The notes under the pieces were generated by a model, which ran no database searches, had not been told where the DNA came from, and saw only the letters and a list, made by a program, of their open reading frames with translations. Positions 1 to 12,313 of a stretch of DNA of 64,000 nt are shown in pieces. The translations under genes and the position numbers were made by a program. Numbering within the stretch: the first letter of the stretch is position 1; each line of letters begins with the position of its first letter. Source of the stretch: Flectonema sp. DT1601 (lineage: Eukaryota > Euglenozoa > Diplonemea > Diplonemida > Diplonemidae); NCBI GenBank assembly GCA_964019425.1, contig OZ025809.1, positions 558,001 to 622,000 on the forward strand, written 5' to 3'.

Positions 1-105
1 GGAGCTAAGGAACGGAATGAATCCGTGAGAAAAAGTGGCAGGATGGGGGATGGAACTGGATTGGAAGGTACGCGCGGACGCAGACCACGTTGGCTCAGAA
101 TCTAA
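1..105 (+). other. possible 3' end of an Arg/Gly-rich reading frame cut by the window edge
   Basis: A plus-strand frame is open from the first base to a TAA at 103-105 and would encode an Arg/Gly-rich tail (RGRRPRWLRI at the end). Such basic tails occur at the ends of many unrelated proteins, including some non-LTR retrotransposon ORFs, so this is only a hint. The minus strand is also open across the same bases. All firm genes in the window are on the minus strand, which argues against this frame. Confidence 0.15.
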
Positions 106-3100
106 GATGTTGAGGAGAAGGCCTTAGGAGTTCTGATTTACCTTGTTCCTTTAAAGAACAAGTAATTTCATGTGCATGTTGGGGACAACAAGACTGTAAC
201 AAGTCAGCCTGATTGCCGCAGTAATTTTTTATTTTTAAAAGTCTTTTGTTCATTGTCTTCGCATTCTTGTTTTGAATTGTTTTTTCAGAACTTTCAAAAA
301 AGAAAAAAGAAAAAAGAAAAAAAAGGAGTGGGAGACCACCGTAAAATCACTCTAACCTTCTGACACCCCACAACATAGCGGAGAGACAACTCAGCGGGTA
401 TTCTGCACTCAGCTGCTCAAAGATTCAAAATGAGAAAAAAAGAGCAGAAACGAATACCACTCGTATGGGTAGAGTATCAAACAAGACCGGCGGTTCAGTA
501 TGGCACAGCATACTGATAGTAAATAAAAACAAACAAACAAAGAGTACTTCTAGGTTCTATTATTATTCCTCGCCTTCTTCTGGTAGAAGGGACCTTTCAA
601 CACTTTTCAAATAATTCTTTTGTAAAGGGAATGGAATAAAAGAAAATGATAGCGAAAAGCCGGAAGACAGCAATTACCCCCCCTCCACTTCGCGGGGGGA
701 TTATTGTAACAGTCAAGCAACGAATATAACCAAGAAATGTAAGTAGAAAAAAAAAGTGAAAACATTAAAAGCCAAGGAGAAACTGGGCCACGCGTACAAA
801 AATTCGTTCGTAAGCAAGCGAATGGGTGCTGAGGATGGTGAAGGGTCAATGGATAAATAAAGGTCGAGAAAATAATTTTTTTTTTTTTTTTAAATTCGTT
901 GTAAGTATTATATAGGAGAGTCTTATCTCATTGAATTCTCTCTAACTGTTTCCCTTAGAAGTTTCCAAATTACGTTTATTAGTATAAAAAAAAAACCTTG
1001 AAAACTATTATTATTTTTATTTCTTGTTTTCCCCCCCCTAAAGAAAACAAAATAAAAACAATTGAAGTGATTATTGTTCCAATGTTTTTCTAGGGGTAAG
1101 CTGCACATCTCTGCTGGAAAGGTTTTCAACAGTTGCAATATAAAGCCTCTTGAGGCCCGCAACCAATGATGGAGGCTGCATAGTACTCAAATTTAGTGAA
1201 GTAGTAGCAATCAGCAGAAATTATCTTCCATTGCCTAACGAAAGTGACACCATACCGCAAGCTCATTTTAGTAAAAATATAATGCCTCCGACATGGGAGG
1301 TGCAGCACCAACTTCCACTGGGTGCAGAAGTAGCAATAAGAACAAGAAAAACGGGAGGTTTTTTTGGGGGAAGGGATTTTTTTTACTTGTGGAGATTAGA
1401 AATTATTATTTTTTAAAAAAAAAAAAAAAACGGTTTTGATATTGTTCCCCTACCTACCCCATCCCAACTTTTTTTGCTCAGCAAGACTTCACACTTGTTA
1501 ATATCAACTTCCTTATCACATTATTAGATCACCTCGTGTATTTATATCGCTGCCTGCAAAAGCAACGGCAGGTTAAGTACTTGAAAAAGAAGGAAAAAAA
1601 AAAAAAAAAAAAAAAAATGGAAGAAGGAATTTAAAAGCAAACGCATTGTCGGGATGAAAAAAAAAAAAAAAAAAACGGTCAAAAAAAAACAAAATCAAAC
1701 TACAGATCAGTGGTGTAGTTTGACAAGTCATCATTCTTTTTTTTTTTTTTTCTCCTTTCTTTGATAAAACATAAAACATATGGATAAGAAGTTAAAGATA
1801 TAATAGCAATAATATTTTTTTTTTAAAAAAAAAATATTTTAAAAATACAACAAAAGTATTAATAAGTAAGGGAGAACAAACAAAAAAAAAAAAAAAAAAA
1901 TAAAAGATAAAAAAAAAAAAACCCAAATGTTGAAACCACTCACACGTCGTAATGTCACGCGTAAACAACAATTTTTTCAATTTATACTGGGTAGAGGGTA
2001 TAAGACACTGATATTATTATTAATAATAAAGACAGTAACAAACGAACATAAATACAATACTACGGAAATCTTATTGGGCTACTATTGTAAGTCTTTGTAA
2101 CACCGACATTCTTCAATTCAAGGAGACGTACTTTTACCACCAAAGGAAATCTTACCAAAGGGGCCTAAAGCGTGATAAATAACAGATCAAACAAAAAAAG
2201 CGGGGATGTGGTAGTTCACAGCTTGGGATGGAATAAAATGAAAACAATTTTTTTTTTTTTTTTTTTTTTGGAAAAGGGGTGAAAAAAAAAAAAAAATAAT
2301 TAAGGAAACAAGCAAATGCATCCACAATCGATTCCCTTGCTGTAGTTATAAGCAAATAGAAGGAAAAAAAAAAAAAAAAAAAAAATGACAATGTTACCTC
2401 AAGTTATCGTCTCTAATAATTACCATTATTTCTTATTAAAAAATAAAGTTATCCGAAAGAGTTTTAATATTTCACAGGTACTGCCAACTCACGTTACCGA
2501 GCCGTTTTTTTTTTTTTTTTTTATTTAAATAAAGGACTCTTCACAGCGAGAAGGCACTTGATAGCTGTGGATCGGGTACACTGTATTCCCCGTGAAGTGG
2601 ATAGTGATCAGCGATGAGATCGAGAAAACGTCGAAAAATAAAAAAATAACTGTTTTCCTATTTCCTTCTGTTACCAAACTACTTGAAACACATTTGTAGC
2701 TCTTCCTTATGTCACCTAAAAAAACTCTTATGAGAATAGAAAGATGGGAAGATTTCCTGTTTCATTTTCTATTACAGTTTATTGTTTTTTTTTTGTTTTT
2801 TTTGTCTGTGAATTGGTTTTTTTTTTGTTTTTCCATTCCCTTCTTCCACATTATCAGTAATAACAACTTGCTGATAATCAGTTATTTATTACTGGTTTTT
2901 TTTTTTTAAAAACCCCTTTAGAAATTTACTTTGTTGAGGAAGAAATGAAGAGCTTGAAATGTCCTTTTATCGGAAAGTGCTCCGCCACTCATTCAAAAAT
3001 TCAAAGTCGCTTCAATTTGGCTACCTATGAAAGGTTGATTAGTAATTAATAACAGTAGTTCTCTTTATTCATTTTTTTTTTTTTTTTTTTTTTTTATTGA

Positions 3101-3147
3101 AGAAAAAAAAAAAAAAAAATCTCTTTTACAATTTGAGTGTGTTTAAA
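106..3147. other. gene-free A/T-run-rich stretch
   Basis: No reading frame here has the composition of a conserved protein; the frames present run through homopolymer tracts. The stretch contains many A or T runs of 10-25 bases (for example near 878, 1416, 1598, 1659, 1738, 1881, 2250, 2362, 2505 and 3070). I see no tRNA, rRNA or recognisable repeat copy. It lies beyond the 3' end of the CAP/EGF gene, so the part next to 3147 probably holds that gene's 3' UTR. Confidence 0.5.
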
Positions 3148-4131
3148 TTAGACGGAAACTTGCTCTGGCTTAGCAGGCATGTGGTTGCCATGCATTGGAG
3201 AGTTCATAGGCATATCTTCACCGTCGACAGACTGGATGAAGTCTTGGAATGAAACATTGGCGTTTTGCTTCTGCTTCCAAATTATTCCTCCGATTGCGGC
3301 GCAAATGACAAAGAGAGATGCCACAGCGATAATCACATAAAGCCACCAGTTGTTACCTTCATCCTTCTTCTTTTCATTTTCGGAGGAACCCTGTTTTTTT
3401 TTTTTTTTTTTGGAATCCTCAAAGGAAGCAGTTCTCCTGGAAGAATACATTACTTTCCTGCAGAAAACTAGTAAGTCGGTTGTAAACTACTTCGCAGCAG
3501 TCATAGAGTACGGGTTTTCTGTTGCTAATTGGGGGTCCTAGTGATCACCGAGGCCTAACGCAAAGCCCCTCAAAGCTAGAGACCGTCACACATAAATAAA
3601 TAAATTACATACATATGGGTTTCCAGGTGACGTAGTGTCTGGAACTGGAGTATTCTTTGATCCCGGTGGAGAGTTAGTGTTTGGCACTGGGGTTGAGCTC
3701 TGTTTTCGTATTTTAGAGTGTTTGTTTTGCCATGTTTTTTCAAAGAGCCAAAGTTTAATTAAAAAAATAGTAACGAGGAAAGGAAAATTAAATGTCAATA
3801 CTCCCTTAAATCATCACCTTCGTAGAATGTTACATACAAATTCCGGTGCGTCAGTGCTTGGAACCTGTTTTTTTTTATTTAAATTCTTCCTTCCCCCCTG
3901 TCCTCCTCACTTCACTATAACTCGCAAAGATGCAATCCTTAAGACGAACGATAAATAATCGAGTTAAGAGAAAATACTCTAAATACATACCGGCGACGAG
4001 GTATTCGAAGCACTTAGTCGTGGCGAATCGGTGTTCGGAACTGGAGTCGAAGTACTTTGTAGTGGCGAATCGGTGTTCGGAACTGGAGTCTATTTATTTA
4101 AAATTGTGTAACTACTTCAACAATGACATAT

Positions 4132-4166
<35 letters not shown>

Positions 4167-7100
4167 GAAAGCCATACAGATCCAAATGGAGCATTAGTGT
4201 CTGCTGCACCTCTTGGTGTGTCAGTTGTCTGTTTGTTATTAATAAAAGGAACCAACTGGCTTTTTTTTTTTTTTTTTTAATGGTCAGCAATAAGCAATGT
4301 CAATATACACTCTACAAGATTTACGACGTATCGAAAGCAGAGAAACTTGCTCTCTGACCAGGCAAATGGTAGCCCGTTTGCAGAAACAAATATAAACATA
4401 CAACAGGAGAACCCGTATTTGGAACTGGGGTACTCGTTGAACCAGTAGGCGCATCTGTATCTGGAACTGATGTTGATGGGGCATCCGTTGTCTGTTTTAC
4501 GTTAAAATAATTATAAATAATATGAAATCTTATCGATCAATTATATAGTTCAAGGGAACTATCAATCGGTTGGGGTTCTTAGTTTATTCAGATTGTGTCC
4601 CCTCACAATATTAAATTGAAGTACTTCAAAAGAATAATAAAACAACATACGTATGTAGTGCAGTCAGGAACAGCAGCTCCAGTTTTCTGTCCGTAGAGCT
4701 TAATGTTGTTAAGTTCTTTACACTTACAAATAAAGTCACCAACCGATCCTGGTGATGTGTTAGGGTCTTGGCAAGTTTGGGTATCCTGTGGACATGGTGG
4801 AATTCCCATTGGTGGTTGACATTCGTCTAAGGTGCAATCTTTTACTGGACCGCCGGTGTTTTCGACGTGGTCGGCTTCGCAGGTACAGACGAAGTCATCC
4901 ATCACATTCACATCTGGGTCGCTGCATATTTGGAATTTACCGCACGGGTCTTTAGCACACTCACCAGCCTTGTCACAGTCAGCAGCGCTTCCAACTTTAA
5001 AAACACCGTTTGCGCAGGTGCAGATAAAGTCGTCGATACTGTCTGCGGTTGGGTTTGGATCCGAACAGGTTTCCACAACATTTGGATGACCTGCCCAAGC
5101 ACATGGGTTCTTAGAACTTCCCTGATCACATTCATCACATTTAGTAACTGGTCCTCCGATGTTGTGCGCGAGACCGAATGGACATCTGCAGTCAAAGTCA
5201 CCAGTCACAATTCTGTCGAAGTCCTGACAGATCTGACCAGTTCCACACGGGTTAGTAAGACACTCATCAACACCACAGCTTGCTTTGGTTCCTGTAGATG
5301 TTGGTCCATTATTTGGACAAGAACAGATGTAATCATTAAGTGTTTTAATAGTTTGCGAAGGATCAACACAGTCTTGGTCATCTCCACATGGCTTGTCATC
5401 ACATTCGTTCTTTCCGCATGTCGCAGGGCCGTCAGTGTTCATAACGGTCGGGTCAGATTTACATGAACAAACGTAGTCATGAAGGACGTTTCCAGCAGTG
5501 TTTGGATCACGGCAGTCCTGACCATCACAAGGGCTAGGAGTGTCCAGACACTCATCGTGAATGCAGAGAGCAGATGCACCAATAGCAGTAACTCCGTTAG
5601 TGCAGCTGCAGACGTAGTCGAGGAGATCAGACAACGCGTAACTTGGGTCATTGCAAGTCTGACCCATGTCACACGGAGAAGTGTCGCACTCATTCTTTTG
5701 ACAGAGGGCTTTTCCATCTGTTTTTTTAACCGTTGGGTCGGATTTACATGTGCAAACGTAATCATGAAGAACATCTGCTGCAATGTTTGGATCATTACAA
5801 GTTTGATCAGCACCACAAGGACTTGGAATATCAGCACACTCATCATGTTCACATACTGCAGCAGCACCAGTTGCCGCCACTTTGTTCGGACAAGTACAAG
5901 TAAAGTCCAATACAGAGTTTAGAGTCTGAACCGGATCATTGCAGACCTGGGGTGACGGACAAGGGTTGCTAGCACATTCGTTCTTGTCACAAGTTGCTGG
6001 AGCTCCAACTCTCTTAACGGTGGCATCACTTAGACAGATGCATTCAAAGTCTCTGAGACTGTTTCCAGCTGTGTTCGGATCGTTACAGTTCTGGGAACCA
6101 CATGGCTTAGCATCACATTCATCAGTAACACACATTGCTGCAGTACCAGTTGCTGTTACTCCGTTACCGCAGGAGCAAACATAGTCCTGAAGACTGTTTA
6201 ATCCCTGGTTAGAATCAACACATGTTTGTGGTGATGGGCAAGGTATGGAATCACATTCATTCTTTGTACATCTTGCTTGACCATCAACCTTCTTAATAGT
6301 AGTGTCTGATTTACAAGTGCACTCGTAGTCGTGAAGCTTGTTGGCAGCAGTGTTTGGATCATTGCAAGTTTGGTCCATACCACAAGGAGTGGCATCACAC
6401 TCATCAACAAAGCACTTAACTACAGCCCCACCAGTTGACGTAACCCCGTTAGGACAGGTGCAAGTGTAGTCCTTTTGGTCGGCAATAGTCGGACTTGGAT
6501 CATTGCAGGTCTGGCTCTGAGCAGCATCACACGGGTTGGCATCACACTCGTTCTTAGAGCAAGTGGCAGCACCGTCAGTCTGAACGATGGTAGTGTCAGA
6601 CTTGCAGGTGCAAGTGAAGTCGTGTAGTTTGTTAGCAGCAGTGTTTGGGTCGTTACAGGTCTGATCGTTACCAGTTCCACAAGGGTTGGCAACACACTCA
6701 TCCTCAATACACTTTGGCACCGCTCCACCAGTAGCCACTACATTATTAGGACAGGTGCAGGTGTAATCCTTAACACTAGCGAGAGTCTTGACAGGATCAT
6801 TGCAGGTCTGGCTCTGAGCAGCATCACACGGGTTGGCATCACACTCGTTCTTAGAGCAAGTGGCCGGTCCATCAGTCTTCACAACGGTAGTGTCAGACTT
6901 ACAGGTGCAAGTGAAGTCGTGGAGTTTGTTAGCAGCAGTGTTTGGGTCGTTACAGGTCTGGTCGTTACCAGTTCCACAAGGGTTGGCAACACACTCATCC
7001 TCAATACACTTTGGCACTGCTCCGCCAGTAGCCACTACATTATTAGGACAGGTGCAGGTGTAATCCTTAACACTAGCGAGAGTCTTGACAGGATCATTGC

Positions 7101-10100
7101 AGGTCTGGCTCTGAGCAGCATCACACGGGTTGGCATCACACTCGTTCTTAGAGCAAGTGGCCGGTCCATCAGTCTTCACAACGGTAGTGTCAGACTTACA
7201 GGTGCAAGTGAAGTCGTGGAGTTTGTTAGCAGCAGTGTTTGGGTCGTTACAGGTCTGGTCGTTACCAGTTCCACAAGGGTTGGCAACACACTCATCCTCA
7301 ATACACTTTGGCACCGCTCCGCCAGTAGCCACTACATTATTAGGACAGGTGCAAGTGTAATCCTTAACACTAGCGAGAGTCTGGACAGGATCATTGCAGG
7401 TCTGGCTCTGAGCAGCATCACACGGGTTGGCATCACACTCGTTCTTAGAGCAAGTGGCAGCACCGTCAGTCTTCACAATGGTAGTGTCAGACTTGCAGGT
7501 GCAAGTGAAGTCGTGGAGTTTGTTAGCAGCAGTGTTTGGGTCGTTACAGGTCTGGTCATTACCGGTACCACAAGGGTTGGCAACACACTCATCCTCAATA
7601 CACTTTGGCACTGCTCCACCAGTAGCCACTACATTATTAGGACAGGTGCAAGTGTAATCCTTAACACTAGCGAGAGTCTGGACAGGATCATTGCAGGTCT
7701 GGCTCTGAGCAGCATCACACGGGTTGGCGTCACACTCGTTCTTAGAGCAAGTGGCAGCACCATCAGTCTGAACGATGGTAGTGTCAGACTTGCAGGTGCA
7801 AGTGAAGTCGTGAAGTTTGTTAGAAGCAGTGTTTGGGTCGTTACAAGTCTGGTCGTTACCGGTACCACAAGGGTCAGTGTTAGTAGTACATTCATCGACG
7901 TCACACTTGGCTGCTCCACCAGTAGCAGAAGCACCATTCATACAAGAACAAACAAAATCTAATAGAGATGCTGGTGTCATAACTGGATCCGCACAGGTTT
8001 GACCCATGCCACAAGGGTTTGGAGTGCACTCATCTTGGGTGCATGTGGCAGGTCCTCCCATCATAGAACCCATCTTTGGGGCTCTGCAAGTACAAGTGTA
8101 GTCACCAGTTGAAGCCAAGTCATCATTAGCATCTACACAGTCTTGACCACTTCCACATGGAGCAGCATCACATTCATTCATTTTGCAGGTAGCTGAGCCA
8201 GCAACTGCTGACCCAGTTCCCATCTGACAAGTGCAAACATAGTCCATTAAACTTGCAGCAGTAGTGTCTGGATCACTACAGTCTTGACCCATACCACAAG
8301 GGTTAGTGGTACACTCATCAGTGGTGCCCATAGAGCATGTTGCTGGTTTTCCTACTTGGCTGATCATCTGATTTGGAGCAGGGCAGGTACAAGTAAAATC
8401 ACCGGTTGATGCTGCTGACGGATTTGGATCATTGCAAGTCTGCGAACCACACGGATTGGTAGCACATTCATCATCAATACATTTTGCTACAGGTCCATCA
8501 GTCTTCTTAAGATTCATGTCATTATCACACATACATTCAAAGTCATGAAGTGAGTTTGCCGCCTTGACAGCGTCCGTGCAACTCTGACCCATTCCACAGT
8601 TAAAGGTCAGACACTCATCAGTTTCACATGTTGCCATTGCACCAGTTGCCTGAACACCATTCGTGCAAGCACAAATAAAATCATTTAACGACGCAACAGT
8701 TGTATCTGGATCAGTACATGTTTGCATAGGCCCGCAAGGTACTGCAGTGCACTCGTCCCTAGAACAGGTGGCTGGGCCATCGGTTTTCACAACGGTAGTA
8801 TCAGACACGCAGGTGCAGGTGAAGTCGTGGAGTTTGTTGGAAGCAGTGTTTGGGTCGTTACAGGTCTGGACCATTGCATTTCCACAAGGGTTGGCATCAC
8901 ACTCATCCTCAATACATTTTGTAACTGCTGCTCCGGTAGCAACAACGTTGTTTGGGCAGGTGCAAGTGTAGTCCTTAAGAGATCCCAGGGTTGGGACAGG
9001 ATCATTGCAGGTCTGGCTCTGAGCAGCATCACACGGGTTGGCATCACACTCGTTCTTAGAGCAAGTGGCAGCACCATCAGTTTGAACAATGGTAGTGTCG
9101 GCCTTGCAGGTGCAAGTGAAGTCGTGTAGTTTGTTAGCAGCAGTGTTTGGGTCGTTACAAGTCTGATCGTTACCGGTACCACAAGGGTTGGCATCACACT
9201 CATCATCAATGCACTTAACTACAGCACTCCCGGTGGCAACAACGTTGTTAGGACAGGTGCAAGTGTAGTCCTTAAGAGATCCCAGGGTTGGGTCAGGATC
9301 ATTGCAGGTCTGGCTCTGAGCAGCATCACACGGGTTGGCATCACACTCGTTCTTAGAGCAAGTGGCCGGTCCATCAGTCTGAACGATGGTAGTGTCAGAC
9401 TTGCAGGTGCAAGTGAAGTCGTGTAGTTTGTTGGAAGCAGTGTTTGGGTCGTTACAGGTCTGGTCGTTACCGGTTCCACAAGGGTTGGCAACACACTCAT
9501 CCTCAATACATTTTGTAACTGCTGCTCCGGTGGCAACAACGTTGTTTGGACAGGTGCAAGTGTAATCCTTCAGCGATCCCAGGGTTGGGTCAGGATCATT
9601 GCAGGTCTGGCTCTGAGCAGCATCACACGGGTTGGCGTCACACTCGTTCTTAGAGCAAGTGGCAGCACCGTCAGTCTGAACGATGGTAGTGTCAGACTTG
9701 CAGGTGCACGTGAAGTCGTGGAGTTTGTTAGCAGCGGTGTTTGGGTCGTTACAAGTCTGATCGTTACCGGTACCACAAGGGTTGGCAACACACTCATCCT
9801 CAATGCACTTAACTACAGCACTCCCGGTGGCAACAACGTTGTTAGGACAGGTGCAAGTGTAGTCCTTAAGAGATCCCAGGGTTGGGTCAGGATCATTGCA
9901 GGTCTGGCTCTGAGCAGCATCACAAGGGTTGGCATCACACTCGTTCTTCGAGCAAGTGGCAGCACCATCAGTCTTCACAATGGTAGTGTCAGACTTGCAG
10001 GTGCAAGTGAAGTCGTGGAGTTTGTTAGCAGCGGTGTTTGGGTCGTTACAAGTCTGGTCGTTACCAGTTCCACAAGGGTTGGCATCACACTCATCCTCAA

Positions 10101-12313
10101 TGCACTTAACTACAGCACTCCCGGTGGCAACAACGTTGTTAGGACAGGTGCAAGTGTAGTCCTTAAGGGATCCCAGGGTTGGGTCAGGATCATTGCAGGT
10201 CTGGCTCTGAGCAGCATCACAAGGGTTGGCATCACACTCGTTCTTAGAGCAAGTGGCCGGTCCATCAGTCTTCACAACGGTAGTGTCGGCCTTACAGGTG
10301 CAAGTGAAGTCGTGGAGTTTGTTAGCAGCAGTGTTTGGGTCGTTACAGGTCTGATCGTTACCAGTTCCACAAGGGTTGGCAACACATTCATCCTCAATAC
10401 ACTTTGGTACTGATCCACCAGTGGCTACAACATTGTTTGGACAGGTGCAGGTGTAGTCACCTGTTGAACCAGCGGAAGGATTTGGGTCATTGCAAGTCTG
10501 GCTCTGAGCAGCATCACACGGGTTGGCGTCACACTCGTTCTTCGAGCAAGTGGCAGGTCCATCAGTCTGCGCGACCGACGTGTCAGCTGTGCAAGTGCAA
10601 GTGAAGTCATGGAGTTTGCTAGCGGCAGTGTTTGGGTCGTTACAGGTCTGGACCATTGCATTTCCACAAGGGTTGGCATCACACTCATCCTCAATACATT
10701 TTGTAACTGCTGCCCCGGTAGCAACAACGTTGTTTGGGCAGGTGCAAGTGTAATCCTTCAGCGATCCCAGGGTTGGGTCAGGATCATTGCAGGTCTGGCT
10801 CTGAGCAGCATCACACGGGTTGGCATCACACTCATTCTTAGAGCAAGTGGCAGCACCATCAGTTTGAACAATGGTAGTGTCGGCCTTGCAGGTGCAGGTG
10901 AAGTCGTGGAGTTTGTTAGCAGCAGTGTTTGGGTCGTTACAGGTCTGATCGTTACCGGTACCACAAGGGTTGGCATCACACTCATCATCAATGCACTTAA
11001 CTACAGCACTCCCGGTGGCAACAACATTATTTGGACAGGTGCAAGTGTAGTCCTTCAGCGATCCCAGGGTTTTATCAGGATCATTGCAGGTCTGGCTCTG
11101 AGCAGCATTACACGGGTTGGCGTCACACTCGTTTTTGGTGCAGGTTGCTGGGCCATCAGTCTTTGAAATGGAGGTGTCAGCTTTGCAGGTGCAGGTGAAG
11201 TCGTGTTGAGAGTTAGCAGCAAGGCTCGGATCATTACAGTTCTGGTCGCTACCACACGGAGATGCATCACACTCGTTGATTTCACAAGTTGCGGCACCAC
11301 CAGTTGCTACGATAGAAGAGTAGCTGTCACATGTGCAAGTATAGTCGCCACTGTTACTGGTGTCTGGGTCATTGCAAGTCTGCATTGAGGAACAAGGGTT
11401 AGCATCACACTCGTTTGTTCCTGTTGGAGGTGTTGAACATCCGCTGGCAGCCGTTCCGTACCTTCCAACATTCTTGTCGTAACCACCTCCAGATCCCATA
11501 CTTCCAAAGTTTCCGGCGGTTTCGTAGTTACAAATAAAATAAACATTAAGAAATCCACCACTCTGAATGTGACACAAACCACATCCTACCTTCGTAGAGT
11601 CTTTCCATACAACTTGAGTCATGTGACCTGTATTTGTTTTTAGAAGAGTCAGAGGCTCACTCAAATTGTTTAAGAGTTTGGGTAATATACGTACCTGTTA
11701 CACCACTTGAAGTTGCGGATCCATAGTTCCAACATCCTTCTTCACCACAGTACCAACTGTTGACACCGTTAGCAGGGTCCCAATTATGTAAATCGGCTGT
11801 TCCTCCAACCATAGCTAAGTTCTCACCAAGTCTCCCCTTTGCGTACTGTGGAGGATTGTTGTGAGTAAGAGATGTGGAGCTGCAGGTAGTCTTAAACCCA
11901 CTGCTACCAACAGAATAGTCAGCGATTGCCTGATCATAAACAAGAGGACAAGCACCGTGCTCGGCACGAATCTCATTATGCTTTGCCATAACGGTATCGA
12001 TTTGCCATTGAGCTAAAGCAGAATAACACGGTGAATTAGTCTTTCCGGAACATACTCCAGTCTTTGCAGCTGTAGGAGCTGGGACTGGAGCACCAGGTGG
12101 ACATGTGCAATCACATTTGCCATTATTACAGTTGCTGAATGTGGCAAGCTTCGTACAGCCATAAGTGCCTGCCATGTCCTTACAAGAGTATCCTCCATCA
12201 CAACTATCACTGCAAACAGGACCGCTGCCAACACAGACTCTCTGAGAAGAATCGCACTGCCCTTGAGTCAGTACTGCTGCCCCCAGGAGGACAGAAAGCT
12301 TTAGCCAATTCAT
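3148..12313 (-). CDS. giant type I membrane protein: signal peptide, CAP/SCP domain, ~46 EGF-like modules, Pro/Thr/Ser stalk, TM, short tail
   Basis: Eight exons give about 2,730 residues: 12313-11695, 11627-4651, 4491-4402, 4228-4178, 4089-3991, 3864-3838 (least sure), 3699-3613 and 3390-3148. Residues 1-19 look like a signal peptide (start ATG at 12313). A CAP/SCP domain covers about 80-245: HNEIRAEHG, a His in THNN, GENLA, EEGCW, GHMTQVVW and ICNYETAGN, so the four conserved His/Glu positions of the family are present. The first splice restores the G of GHMTQVVW exactly. About 46 six-cysteine EGF-like modules follow, each opening with (D/N)EC as in calcium-binding EGF. Small exons then encode a PVPNTDSP-type stalk, and the last exon has a hydrophobic segment (about 2665-2691) and a tail. 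Inference: a surface adhesin or receptor. The CAP activity and ligand are unknown. The order of small exons could vary by alternative splicing. Confidence 0.85.
3613..4491 (-). other. cluster of five small phase-0 exons encoding the Pro/Thr/Ser stalk
   Basis: Five short exons (90, 51, 99, 27 and 87 nt) each begin after an AAACAG or TAG acceptor, end at a GTATG donor, and keep the reading frame (phase 0 at both ends). Four of them carry variants of a TPVPNTDSP or TTDAP motif, typical of an O-glycosylated stalk. The 27-nt exon (VPSTDAPEF) is the weakest. Introns between them are about 90-220 nt and contain A runs. Because every exon is symmetric, any of them could be skipped or duplicated without a frameshift. 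Confidence 0.7.
4660..11425 (-). repeat. coding array of ~46 EGF-like modules with a 297-bp two-module higher-order unit
   Basis: Each module is about 46-50 residues with six cysteines (C-x4-C-x7-C-x14-C-x-C-x~15-C). Two module types alternate: an N-type (NECDANPCDAAQSQTC) and a D-type (DEC(D/V)ANPCGTGNDQTC). One pair is 99 codons, and the same sequence recurs every 297 bases, for example at 6833, 7130 and 7427. Two blocks are nearly homogeneous at the DNA level, about 6480-7870 and 8745-11110. They are separated by a diverged block (about 7900-8745) and flanked by diverged modules at both ends. This pattern indicates recent expansion by unequal exchange or gene conversion. Copy number in an assembly of such a region should be treated with care. 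Confidence 0.9.

Noticed and set aside
3391-3450. Lys-rich N-terminal part of the 3148-3450 ORF as protein
   Set aside because: The lysines come from the A run just before a CAG acceptor. The exon begins after it.
4832-11388. Many plus-strand and alternative-frame ORFs of 60-350 codons opposite the EGF array, including one of 347 codons at 6919-7962
   Set aside because: They repeat with the same 297-base period as the EGF modules and are shadows of one long, highly repetitive exon. None has an independent motif.
4660-11425. Regular repeats that could suggest a CRISPR-like array or satellite
   Set aside because: The period is a whole number of codons and preserves six cysteines per module, so it is coding. 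The organism is a eukaryote.
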